Part shown: positions 46,932 to 54,787 of the stretch, piece by piece
Numbering within the stretch: position 1 is the stretch's first letter
Layout of the letters: the number at the start of each line of letters is the position of its first letter
Source: Ruegeria intermedia
GTDB lineage: Bacteria; Pseudomonadota; Alphaproteobacteria; Rhodobacterales; Rhodobacteraceae
Assembly: GCF_900129345.1 (NCBI RefSeq)
Contig: NZ_FQVK01000015.1
Location: 1 to 64,000, forward strand
Length of the DNA stretch: 64,000 nt
Direction of reading: 5' to 3'
Position numbers and translations under genes: made by a program
The notes under the pieces: model-generated
What the model saw: the letters and a program-made list of their open reading frames with translations, nothing else
The model's database searches: none
Told to the model about the DNA's origin: nothing

Positions 46932-46949
46932 CTGGACCGATCGGTCCAG
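46932..46949. promoter_or_regulatory. TetR operator 2
   Basis: CTGGACCGATCGGTCCAG is a fully symmetrical 18-bp palindrome, 22 bp before the TetR start. Two closely matched sites in one divergent gap are strong evidence for a TetR-controlled promoter pair. Confidence 0.8.
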
Positions 46950-46970
46950 TGCTGTCAAGATACGCGCAAG

Positions 46971-47576
46971 ATGACCCGACGTCCGCAAAACACCCGCGAT
47001 CGCCTGACCCAAACCGCCGCCCGACTGTTCCAGCGCTCGGGCTACAACGGTGTCGGCCTGACCGAGATCCTGACCGAGGCCCGCGCGCCCAAGGGCTCGC
47101 TGTATCATCATTTTCCAAAGGGAAAGCAGGATCTTGCCCTGGCCGCGGCCAGCTGGGCCTCGGACGGGATGCGCGACATGATTGCTGCATCGTTCAACGA
47201 CGCGCAGGATTTCCGCGCCGGGGTCACCACCCTGTGCCACAAGATCGCGAAACTGTTCGACTCCTCGCCCCAGTGGGAGACCTGCCCGATCGCCGCCACC
47301 CTGTTCGAAAGCCCCGACAACCCAACCTTCCGCGACCATGCCGACCGGCTGTACGAAAGCTGGATCGAGGATGTGCGCGGCCATGCGGAACGGTTCGGCG
47401 TCGCGCATCCGGACATGGCGGCCGACACCCTGTTCATCGTGATGCAGGGCGGCTGGCAACTGGCGCGCGCGCGTCGGGATTCGAATGTGCTGCGCCGGTT
47501 GCCCGAGCATATCCCGTGGGACCGGTTCCAACCGGATGGCGAATGCGGCTTGACTCGGCCCGACCCTGACCGCTAG
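46971..47576 (+). CDS. TetR-family regulator of the adjacent hydrolase
   Basis: This 201-aa protein has the TetR helix-turn-helix (LTEILTEARAPKGSLYHHFP, about residues 28-47) and a C-terminal ligand domain with CPIAATLFE, the TetR_C pattern common in Rhodobacterales. The ATG at 46971 has a weak ribosome-binding site. It is divergent from the hydrolase and has two palindromic operators 22-65 bp upstream, so it probably represses both genes until a ligand binds. Confidence 0.9.
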   Translation: MTRRPQNTRDRLTQTAARLFQRSGYNGVGLTEILTEARAPKGSLYHHFPKGKQDLALAAASWASDGMRDMIAASFNDAQDFRAGVTTLCHKIAKLFDSSPQWETCPIAATLFESPDNPTFRDHADRLYESWIEDVRGHAERFGVAHPDMAADTLFIVMQGGWQLARARRDSNVLRRLPEHIPWDRFQPDGECGLTRPDPDR

Positions 47577-47585
47577 CGATTGGGT

Positions 47586-47770
47586 GATGGTTCCCGCGCC
47601 TTCGGCCGGGATGAAAAGGGAACACGGTGCGGTCCGACCCGGGAAAACCGGAACGGGCCAAAGCCGCGACTGCCCCCGCAACTGTAGGCGGAGAGCGATG
47701 CCGAGATACCACTGACCGCAGGGTTGGGAAGGTCGGCAAAGCAGCGACCCGCAAGTCAGGAGACCTGCCA
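47586..47770 (+). ncRNA. Cobalamin (B12) riboswitch
   Basis: The region carries the ordered elements of the adenosylcobalamin riboswitch: GGGATGAAAAGGGAAC with CGGTGC, the GACTGCCCCCGCAACTGTAG segment, GAGATACCACTG, GGGAAGGTCGG and finally AAGTCAGGAGACCTGCC. It lies about 100 bp upstream of a 135-aa gene on the same strand. Binding of B12 should reduce expression of that gene. Confidence 0.93.
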
Positions 47771-47873
47771 TCAAACGTGAAACCGAAACTCGGACGGGGT
47801 GTCCGGGCAGGGTCTGGCCGTGAAACCGGCCGACTGCTCCGGGCCGCCCCGCCCAGCGCGCGGAGGGCGCATC

Positions 47874-48281
47874 ATGATCTGGAAGACAAACACGCACGAA
47901 TTTTCCGCGACCGTCTGCCAACGCACGGGCAGAACCTGCCCGGCGCTGGCGCATCTGGCCCGGTCGGTCGCGCAGGCGGTTGCGGCGGCCGGCGCGGCAA
48001 CCTCGCCCGATTTCCGGGTGGAAGGCACCGGCGAACTGACCCATTGCACGCCGGGATGCATTGCCCGCTTTGATGCCCGTGCCGACCTGATCCGGGTGTA
48101 TTGCGGCGCGCGCCCCGAAGCCGCCGCGGAAAGCCTGGCCGCCTATGCCGACCTGATGTTCAATGATCTGGCCGATGCCTGCCCGGCGCAGGGGCTGGAC
48201 ACGTCACCCTGCGCGATGCTGCAGGCGGTCGCGTTGGAACCCGCCAGCATGGCGGAACAGGCCTTGCCGGCAGTCATCTGA
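47874..48281 (+). CDS. Small Cys-rich protein under B12 riboswitch control
   Basis: This 135-aa protein has an unusual cysteine layout: Cys15-x6-Cys22-x35-Cys58-x3-Cys62, then RVYCG. The two-plus-two pattern recalls thioredoxin-like [2Fe-2S] ferredoxins and the DUF1636 metal-binding family, but I cannot place it with certainty. The start has GGAGG eight bases upstream. Because it follows a cobalamin riboswitch, it is likely linked to B12 or cobalt use. No transporter or cob gene is nearby. Confidence 0.75.
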   Translation: MIWKTNTHEFSATVCQRTGRTCPALAHLARSVAQAVAAAGAATSPDFRVEGTGELTHCTPGCIARFDARADLIRVYCGARPEAAAESLAAYADLMFNDLADACPAQGLDTSPCAMLQAVALEPASMAEQALPAVI

Positions 48282-48284
48282 CGG

Positions 48285-48788
48285 TCACTCCGGGGTAGCA
48301 ACCCGCGCCGGCGCCACGGCCCAGAGCAACTGCGCCTCGGTTTCCACGGCGCAGGGGCGAACGGCCCGCAGGCGTTTGAGCGCCGGTTCCGGGGCCTCGC
48401 CGCATTCGATCATCAGGCGCAGAACGGCCATGCCGGATCGGCCGCAGCCCCCACGGCAATGCACCAGAACCCGCCCGCCGCCGCTCAGCGCATGGCGGGC
48501 GGCAGCGCTGACCGGCGGCCACTGGCCGTCAAAGTCACCCTCAGGCGCCGAGAAATCGTCGACCGGCAGATGCGCCCAGCGGCTGGCGCGCCCCTGGATG
48601 TCCGATCCGAAATCGCCCGCCCCCACGGCGACCATCTCGGCCAGGGTCGTCATCGAGATCACAAGTCCCGGCGCCCAGCCGCCGATCAGGTCCAGGTCGC
48701 CGGCGTAGTCGCCGCCTCCGCCGGGGATCGAGGTCAGGGCAAGCGAACCGCCACCGACCTGCAGGGCATGAACAACCAGATTGGACAT
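48285..48788 (-). CDS. Protein-tyrosine-phosphatase-like protein
   Basis: This 167-aa protein has the phosphatase loop HCRGGCGRSGM (His110, Cys111, Arg117) and a likely general acid in VDDFSAPE (about residues 76-83). It belongs to the dual-specificity or cyclin-kinase-phosphatase-like group of small phosphatases. The ATG at 48788 has AAGGG upstream. It is convergent with the B12-riboswitch gene (3-bp gap) and divergent from dnaX. The substrate is unknown. Confidence 0.85.
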   Translation of the reverse strand: MSNLVVHALQVGGGSLALTSIPGGGGDYAGDLDLIGGWAPGLVISMTTLAEMVAVGAGDFGSDIQGRASRWAHLPVDDFSAPEGDFDGQWPPVSAAARHALSGGGRVLVHCRGGCGRSGMAVLRLMIECGEAPEPALKRLRAVRPCAVETEAQLLWAVAPARVATPE

Positions 48789-48942
48789 CAAAATCACCCT
48801 TCAAAATCGCAAGACTGAAACTATCCCGCCAGTATGACCCAACCGGCGCCACGGCCAAAGCGAAAAACCTGCACCGGCGCTGTGGACGCGGGGCACCGGG
48901 AACTCTACCCTGCATCGTCAGTACGAATCCGTCAGAGCAGAC

Positions 48943-50697
48943 ATGACCACACAGTCCAGCCCCGCCTATCAGGTTCTCGCCCGCAAATACCGCCCGGAAA
49001 CCTTTGCCGACCTGGTCGGTCAGGATGCCATGGTGCGCACGCTGAAAAACGCGTTCGAGGCGGACCGGATCGCGCAGGCCTTCATCATGACCGGCATCCG
49101 CGGCACCGGCAAGACGACCACGGCCCGGATCATCGCCAAGGGCATGAACTGCATCGGCCCCGACGGCAATGGCGGCCCGACGACCGAACCCTGCGGCCAG
49201 TGCGAGCATTGCGTGGCCATCATGGAAGGCCGCCATGTGGACGTGCTGGAAATGGACGCCGCCAGCCGCACCGGCGTGGGTGACATCCGCGAGATCATCG
49301 ACAGCGTGCGCTATCGCGCGGCCAGCGCGCGGTACAAGATCTACATCATCGACGAAGTCCACATGCTTTCGACCAGCGCCTTCAACGCGCTGTTGAAGAC
49401 GCTGGAGGAACCACCCGAGCATGTGAAATTCATCTTCGCCACGACCGAGATCCGCAAGGTTCCGGTCACCGTGCTGTCGCGCTGCCAACGGTTCGACCTG
49501 CGCCGGATCGAGCCTGAGGTGATGATCGGCCTGCTGCGCAGGATCGCCACCGCCGAGGGCGCGGAAATCTCGGATGACGCGCTGGCCCTGATCACCCGCG
49601 CCGCCGAAGGCTCGGCCCGGGATGCGACCTCGCTGCTGGATCAGGCAATCAGCCATGGTGCCGGCGAAACAACTGCCGATCAGGTGCGCGCGATGCTGGG
49701 ACTGGCCGACCGGGGCCGTGTGCTGGACCTGATGGACATGATCCTGCGCGGCGATGCGGCCGGGGCCCTGACCGAGCTGGGCGCGCAATATGCCGAGGGC
49801 GCCGACCCGCTGGCGGTGCTGCGCGATCTGGCTGAAATCACGCATTGGGTCTCGGTGGTGAAGATCACGCCCGACGCGGCCGAGGATCCGACCGTCTCAC
49901 CCGATGAACGCGCTCGCGGCCAGCAGATGGCCGAGGCGTTGCCGATGCGGGTGCTGACCCGGATGTGGCAGATACTGCTGAAAGCGCTCGAGGAGGTCTC
50001 GGCCGCCCCCAACGCGATGATGGCCGCGGAGATGGCGGTGATCCGCCTGACCCATGTGGCCGATCTGCCCAGCCCGGAAGAGTTGATCAAGCGCCTACAG
50101 GACAGCCCTCCGCCGCCCGTCGGCGGGCCGGGGGGCGGCGCTCCGGTCGCCGGAAACAGCGCCCCGCCCGTGACCGCGACGGCCTCGGCCCATGCGCCGG
50201 CCCCGCGTGGCGCGGGCGGCGCGCCGACGGCGGCGTTGGCCCAGGACGTGCAGACCGCGCTGGCGCGTTATCCAACGTTCGAGCATGTGGTCGAGCTGAT
50301 CCGCGCCAACCGCGACGTGAAGCTGCTGGTCGAGGTCGAAAACGGCGTCCGCCTTGTCTCGTACCAGCCGGGCCGGATCGAGTTCACGCCCACCGAAAAG
50401 GCGCCCACCGACCTGGCCGCGCGGCTCGGGTCCGCGCTGCAGCGCTGGACCGGCAATCGCTGGGCGGTCTCGATCGTCTCGGACGGCGACGCGCCCACCA
50501 TCGCCGAGCTGCGCGATGCGGCCGAGCTGGCGCTGAAGGCCAAGGCCGAAGAACACCCTCTGGTGCAGGCGGTTCTGACTCAGTTCCCCAAGGCCCGCAT
50601 CACCCGGATCGAACCCCCTCAGGACCGCGCGGCCAAGGTCGAAACCGAAGCCCTGCCCGAGGTCGAGGACGAGTGGGATCCGTTCGAGGAAGACTGA
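48943..50697 (+). CDS. dnaX: DNA polymerase III subunits gamma/tau
   Basis: This 584-aa AAA+ clamp-loader subunit has Walker A GIRGTGKTT (51-59), a zinc site that includes CGQCEHC and the sequence IIDEVHMLS of Walker B. The variable Pro/Ala-rich linker at about residues 385-425 precedes the tau C-terminal region. No obvious A-run for frameshifting to gamma is visible. It is followed by ybaB and recR, the common operon. Confidence 0.96.
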   Translation: MTTQSSPAYQVLARKYRPETFADLVGQDAMVRTLKNAFEADRIAQAFIMTGIRGTGKTTTARIIAKGMNCIGPDGNGGPTTEPCGQCEHCVAIMEGRHVDVLEMDAASRTGVGDIREIIDSVRYRAASARYKIYIIDEVHMLSTSAFNALLKTLEEPPEHVKFIFATTEIRKVPVTVLSRCQRFDLRRIEPEVMIGLLRRIATAEGAEISDDALALITRAAEGSARDATSLLDQAISHGAGETTADQVRAMLGLADRGRVLDLMDMILRGDAAGALTELGAQYAEGADPLAVLRDLAEITHWVSVVKITPDAAEDPTVSPDERARGQQMAEALPMRVLTRMWQILLKALEEVSAAPNAMMAAEMAVIRLTHVADLPSPEELIKRLQDSPPPPVGGPGGGAPVAGNSAPPVTATASAHAPAPRGAGGAPTAALAQDVQTALARYPTFEHVVELIRANRDVKLLVEVENGVRLVSYQPGRIEFTPTEKAPTDLAARLGSALQRWTGNRWAVSIVSDGDAPTIAELRDAAELALKAKAEEHPLVQAVLTQFPKARITRIEPPQDRAAKVETEALPEVEDEWDPFEED

Positions 50698-50783
50698 TCA
50701 TCCGCGCAGAAGGCGCGCTGCCCTTGTGAAGGACGCAGACGGCCCGTATTTAGGCCGCAAATCGAATGACAGGAGACATACAG

Positions 50784-51128
50784 ATGCTCAAAGGACTCGG
50801 CGGTCTCGGCGACATGGCCAAGATGATGAAATCCGCGCAGGAACTGCAGACCAAGATGGCGCAGATGCAGGAAGAGCTGAACACCATCATGGTCGTCGGC
50901 GAATCCGGCGCGGGTCTGGTCAAGGCCACGGCCTCGGCCAAGGGCGAGCTGAAAGGGCTGGACATCGACCCGTCGATCTTCAACAGCGACGACAAGGAGG
51001 TGGTCGAGGACCTGATCCTGGCCGCCATCAAGGACGCGCAGACCAAAGCCGCCGAGCGGTCGCAGGAAGAAATGGCCAAGCTGACCGAAAGCATGGGCCT
51101 GCCGGCGGACATCAAGCTGCCGTTCTGA
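50784..51128 (+). CDS. ybaB: YbaB/EbfC nucleoid-associated protein
   Basis: This 114-aa protein starts [20 protein letters not shown] and has the YbaB dimer pattern, with a helical N-terminus and [15 protein letters not shown] at the end. It binds DNA and lies between dnaX and recR in most bacteria. I start at the ATG at 50784, with CAGGAGA seven bases upstream; the frame is open six codons earlier. Confidence 0.95.
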   Translation: MLKGLGGLGDMAKMMKSAQELQTKMAQMQEELNTIMVVGESGAGLVKATASAKGELKGLDIDPSIFNSDDKEVVEDLILAAIKDAQTKAAERSQEEMAKLTESMGLPADIKLPF

Positions 51129-51171
51129 TCTCTCTCCTTCCCCCCGCCGCCAAAGCCAAGCAGGACAGGCC

Positions 51172-51765
51172 ATGAGTTCGAACAGTGACATCGACGCCCT
51201 GATCGACCTGATGGCAAAATTGCCGGGGCTGGGGCCGCGCTCGGCCCGGCGGGCGGTGCTGCACCTGATCCGCAAACGCGCCCTGCTGCTGACGCCGTTG
51301 TCGGACGCCATGCAGCAGGTCGCCGCCACCGCACGCGAATGCCTGAACTGCGGCAACGTGGGCACCACCGACATCTGCGACATCTGCAATGCCGAAGACC
51401 GCGCCACCGGAGAACTGTGCGTGGTCGAAGACGTGGCCGACCTGTGGGCGATGGAGCGCGCGGGCGTGTTCAAGGGCCGCTACCATGTGCTGGGCGGAAC
51501 GCTCTCGGCGCTGGACGGCGTCGGCCCGGAAGACCTGCGCATCCCCCGCCTGCGCGACCGGGTGACCGCCGAAAACATCACCGAGGTGATCCTGGCCCTG
51601 AACGCCACCGTCGACGGGCAGACCACGGCCCATTACATCGCCGATCAACTGGAAGGCCAGGTCCGTCTGACCTCTCTGGCGCAGGGCGTACCGATCGGAG
51701 GCGAGTTGGACTATCTGGATGACGGGACGATCACCGCAGCGCTGCGGGCGCGGAAGGAACTGTAA
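51172..51765 (+). CDS. recR: Recombination mediator RecR
   Basis: This 197-aa protein has a helix-hairpin-helix ([17 protein letters not shown]), a C4 zinc finger (CLNCG and CDIC) and a Toprim domain with [14 protein letters not shown]. With RecO and RecF it loads RecA at gaps. It ends the dnaX-ybaB-recR run, 43 bp after ybaB. Confidence 0.97.
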   Translation: MSSNSDIDALIDLMAKLPGLGPRSARRAVLHLIRKRALLLTPLSDAMQQVAATARECLNCGNVGTTDICDICNAEDRATGELCVVEDVADLWAMERAGVFKGRYHVLGGTLSALDGVGPEDLRIPRLRDRVTAENITEVILALNATVDGQTTAHYIADQLEGQVRLTSLAQGVPIGGELDYLDDGTITAALRARKEL

Positions 51766-51842
51766 GGTTTCGAAATCCGTTCACTTTCGTCGTGGGCGAT
51801 GACCCGACATTACGTCACCTGAATTTTCATTCACCACCCCAC

Positions 51843-51857
51843 TAGACGACCGGTCTA
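51843..51857. promoter_or_regulatory. NemR-type operator 1
   Basis: TAGAC-GACCG-GTCTA lies 21 bp upstream of the TetR start. An identical 15-mer occurs at 52489-52503 before ohr. NemR of E. coli is known to bind TAGACC-type palindromes. Confidence 0.82.
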
Positions 51858-51878
51858 TTAATTGCCATCTCGTTGCCC

Positions 51879-52469
51879 ATGAGCACGCAACGCAAGGATA
51901 CCCGGAAACAGATTCTGGCCGTTGGCCGCCGGCTGACCGCCGAGCGCGGGTTTGTCGGCGTCGGCCTGAGCGACCTGCTGAAAAAGGCTGGAGTCCCCAA
52001 GGGCTCGTTCTACCATTACTTCGCCTCGAAAGAGGATTATGGCTGCGCGCTTCTGGAAAGTTTTGCCGACGATTACCGACAAGGGCTGGCGGACACGCTG
52101 AACAACCCGTCGCTGAACGCGCATGATCGGTTTCTGGCCTATTTTCAGGGCTGGATCCGCAAGCAGACCGGGCAAAACCCGGAAGATCGCTGCCTGGTCG
52201 TCAAGCTGGCGGCCGAGGTCTCGGACCTGTCAGACAGCATGAGCGGTGTTCTGCAAAACGCCGTGGACGGCATCGTCGAGGCCCTGACCCAGACCCTGCG
52301 CGACGGCATCGCCGAAGGTTCGGTGGCCCGGCTCGAGGATCCGGCGCTGACGGCGCGCGCGATCTATCACCAGTGGCTGGGCGCCAGCCTGGTCGCTGGC
52401 CTGTCCGGGTCGGTCGAACCGCTGGAATCGGCCATGAAATCAACTGCATCCGCGATACGCCCGATGTAA
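51879..52469 (+). CDS. TetR-family regulator (NemR-like)
   Basis: This 196-aa protein has an N-terminal HTH (LSDLLKKAGVPKGSFYHYFA, about residues 29-48) and a ligand domain with a Cys in DRCLVVKLAAE that could sense electrophiles, as NemR does. An identical operator lies upstream of this gene and of the downstream ohr-curA-DJ-1 block, so it probably represses them all until reactive electrophiles or hypochlorite inactivate it. Confidence 0.88.
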   Translation: MSTQRKDTRKQILAVGRRLTAERGFVGVGLSDLLKKAGVPKGSFYHYFASKEDYGCALLESFADDYRQGLADTLNNPSLNAHDRFLAYFQGWIRKQTGQNPEDRCLVVKLAAEVSDLSDSMSGVLQNAVDGIVEALTQTLRDGIAEGSVARLEDPALTARAIYHQWLGASLVAGLSGSVEPLESAMKSTASAIRPM

Positions 52470-52488
52470 AAAATTTTGCCTGGTTCAT

Positions 52489-52503
52489 AGACGACCGGTC
52501 TAA
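52489..52503. promoter_or_regulatory. NemR-type operator 2
   Basis: TAGACGACCGGTCTA is identical over all 15 bases to operator 1 and lies 26 bp before the ohr start, directly in the probable promoter of the three-gene detoxification block. Confidence 0.82.
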
Positions 52504-52529
52504 TATCAACCGAGGACAGGAGCCTGCCC

Positions 52530-52943
52530 ATGAAAATTCTCTACAAAACAACCGCGACGGCCACCGGTGGCCGATCGGGGGTGACCGCGCTGGATGACGG
52601 CTCGTTGTCGGTTCCGATGGTGCGCCCGGGCACCCGGGGCGATGGCCACAACCCCGAACAGCTTTTTGCCCTGGGCTATGCCGCCTGTTTCGACAGCGCC
52701 ATGGATTTGATGGCGAAGTCCCTGGGGCTGGATACAACCGGCGCCAGCACCACGGTGGCGGTCGGTCTGGGGCAGCGGTCCGATGGCGGCTATGGGCTGG
52801 ATCTCGACATCACGGCGCATCTGCCCGGGCTGTCCGATGACGACGCCCGCAAGCTGGTCGAGGCGACGCATCAGGTCTGCCCCTATTCCCACGCCACACG
52901 CGGAAGTGTCGACGTGCGCCTGCATGTCGATACCAACGCGTGA
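52530..52943 (+). CDS. ohr: Organic hydroperoxide resistance protein (Ohr)
   Basis: This 137-aa OsmC/Ohr protein has the two catalytic Cys in YAACFDSAM (Cys53) and QVCPYSHAT (Cys117) and the family NPEQLFALGY. Ohr reduces organic hydroperoxides with dihydrolipoamide. It starts 26 bp after a NemR-type operator, and control by a TetR and not the usual MarR-type OhrR is noteworthy. It leads the block ohr-curA-DJ-1. Confidence 0.92.
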   Translation: MKILYKTTATATGGRSGVTALDDGSLSVPMVRPGTRGDGHNPEQLFALGYAACFDSAMDLMAKSLGLDTTGASTTVAVGLGQRSDGGYGLDLDITAHLPGLSDDDARKLVEATHQVCPYSHATRGSVDVRLHVDTNA

Positions 52944-52979
52944 TCACGCGCTCAACGCAACGCAAAGGACCGACACGAC

Positions 52980-54008
52980 ATGTCTGACATCAGGAACCGC
53001 CAGATCGTTCTGGCCGAGCGCCCCAAGGGCGAACCCGACACCAACACGCTGCGCATGGTCGAAACGGATATCCCCGAACCGGCCGAGGGGCAGATGCTGC
53101 TGCGCACGATTTACCTGTCGCTGGACCCCTATATGCGCGGACGCATGAGCGACGCCCCTTCTTATGCACCGCCGGTCGAGATCGGCGGGGTCATGGTGGG
53201 CGGCACCGTGGCGCGCGTGGTCGCCTCGAAGATCGACGGGTTTACCGAAGGCGACTGGGTGCTCAGCTTCAATGGCTGGCAGGACTATGCCCTGTCGGAT
53301 GGTGAGGGCGTGCTGAACCTCGGCCAGGCGCCCGCGCACCCGTCCTGGGCGCTTGGGGTGCTGGGCATGCCCGGCTTTACGGCCTGGGCCGGCCTGACGC
53401 AGATCGGCGCGCCGAAACCCGGTGAGACAATCGTGGTCGCCGCGGCGACCGGGCCGGTCGGGGCAACGGTCGGCCAGATCGGCAAGATCCTGGGCTGCCG
53501 GGTCGTCGGTGTGGCCGGCGGCCCCGAGAAATGCGCCTATGCGGTGGACGAGCTGGGTTTTGACGCCTGCATCGACCACAAGGCCCCGGATTTCGCCGAG
53601 CAGCTCGGCCAAGCCGTTCCGGACGGCATCGACATCTATTTCGAGAATGTCGGCGGCAAGGTGCTGGACGCGGTGATCCCGAACCTCAACCTCAAAAGCC
53701 GCATCCCGCTGTGCGGGCTCGTATCGCAATACAACGCCACCGCGCTGCCCGAGGGGCCGGACCGGATGAACTGGTTCCTGGGCCAGGTCCTGCGCAAACG
53801 GATCACGGTGCAGGGATTCATTATCTTCGAGGATTTCGGCCACCTCTACCCCGATTTCGCGGCGCAGATGGGCGACTGGGTCAAGTCCGGACGCATCAAG
53901 TACCGCGAGGAAATGATCGACGGGCTGGAAAACGCCCCCAAGGCGCTGATCGGCCTGCTGCGGGGCGAGAATTTCGGCAAACGCGTCATCCGCGTTGCGC
54001 AAGACTGA
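52980..54008 (+). CDS. NADP-dependent oxidoreductase (CurA-like)
   Basis: This 342-aa MDR-superfamily protein starts MSDIRNRQIVLAERPKGEPD and has the Gly-rich dinucleotide site AAATGPVGATVGQIGKILG. It lacks the zinc ligands, as in CurA and leukotriene B4 dehydrogenase, and reduces activated double bonds. It is the second gene of the TetR-controlled detoxification block, which matches a role against reactive enals and quinones. Confidence 0.9.
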   Translation: MSDIRNRQIVLAERPKGEPDTNTLRMVETDIPEPAEGQMLLRTIYLSLDPYMRGRMSDAPSYAPPVEIGGVMVGGTVARVVASKIDGFTEGDWVLSFNGWQDYALSDGEGVLNLGQAPAHPSWALGVLGMPGFTAWAGLTQIGAPKPGETIVVAAATGPVGATVGQIGKILGCRVVGVAGGPEKCAYAVDELGFDACIDHKAPDFAEQLGQAVPDGIDIYFENVGGKVLDAVIPNLNLKSRIPLCGLVSQYNATALPEGPDRMNWFLGQVLRKRITVQGFIIFEDFGHLYPDFAAQMGDWVKSGRIKYREEMIDGLENAPKALIGLLRGENFGKRVIRVAQD

Positions 54009-54041
54009 CGGCTTCGGACAAGCCAAACGAAAGGACAAGCA

Positions 54042-54725
54042 ATGAAGATCCTCATGGTTCTGACGTCTCATGACCAACTCGGCGACACGGGCCGCAAGAC
54101 CGGCTTTTGGCTGGAAGAGTTCGCGGCCCCCTATTACGTGTTCAAGGATGCCGGGGCCGAGATCGTGCTGGCCTCGCCCAAGGGCGGGCAACCGCCCATC
54201 GACCCGGCCAGCGACGAAGACGCCGCGCAGACCGACGCCACCCGGCGTTTTGCGGCAGACGCGGACGCGCAGGCCCAGCTGGCATCGACCCGGCGCCTGT
54301 CGGACATCGACGCCGAAGGTTTTGACGCAATCTTCTATCCGGGCGGCCACGGCCCGCTTTGGGACCTGGCCGAAGACGCGGACAGCAAGCGCCTGATCGA
54401 AACCTTCGCCGCGACGGATCGCCCGGTCGGTGCCGTCTGCCACGCGCCCGCGGTCTTCAGGCACACCACCGCCCAGGACGGAAAGCCGCTGGTCTCGGGG
54501 CGCCGCGTCACCGGGTTCTCGAATTCCGAAGAGGCGGCCGTGGGCCTGACCGACATCGTGCCCTTCCTGGTCGAGGACATGTTGAAGGCCAATGGCGGGC
54601 TTTACGAAAAAGCCGATGATTGGGGCCCGTTGACGGTGACCGACGGGCGCCTTGTCACGGGCCAGAACCCGGCCTCGTCCGTGGGCGCCGCCCAAGCCGT
54701 CCTGGCCCTGTTGAACGGAAACTGA
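54042..54725 (+). CDS. DJ-1/PfpI-family type 1 amidotransferase (HSP31-like)
   Basis: This 227-aa protein has the nucleophile Cys133-His134 in GAVCHAPAVF and an acidic residue in FWLEEFAAP (Glu25/26), the triad of glutathione-independent glyoxalases. It likely converts methylglyoxal or similar reactive aldehydes. It is the third gene of the NemR-type block, 33 bp after curA. Confidence 0.9.
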   Translation: MKILMVLTSHDQLGDTGRKTGFWLEEFAAPYYVFKDAGAEIVLASPKGGQPPIDPASDEDAAQTDATRRFAADADAQAQLASTRRLSDIDAEGFDAIFYPGGHGPLWDLAEDADSKRLIETFAATDRPVGAVCHAPAVFRHTTAQDGKPLVSGRRVTGFSNSEEAAVGLTDIVPFLVEDMLKANGGLYEKADDWGPLTVTDGRLVTGQNPASSVGAAQAVLALLNGN

Positions 54726-54787
54726 TCGCAGCACCGCCCCTGCGGCAGCTGCGCTGCGGGGGCGGGCATTCGTCGGGCAACCCTGCC

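Noticed and set aside
50095..50240. Proline/alanine-rich segment in dnaX as a frameshift site
   Set aside because: It is a flexible linker; no slippery A-run or stimulating hairpin is seen.
54726..54787. GC-rich imperfect hairpin between the DJ-1-like gene and the radical SAM gene
   Set aside because: It has mismatches and no T-run, so it is too weak to call a terminator.
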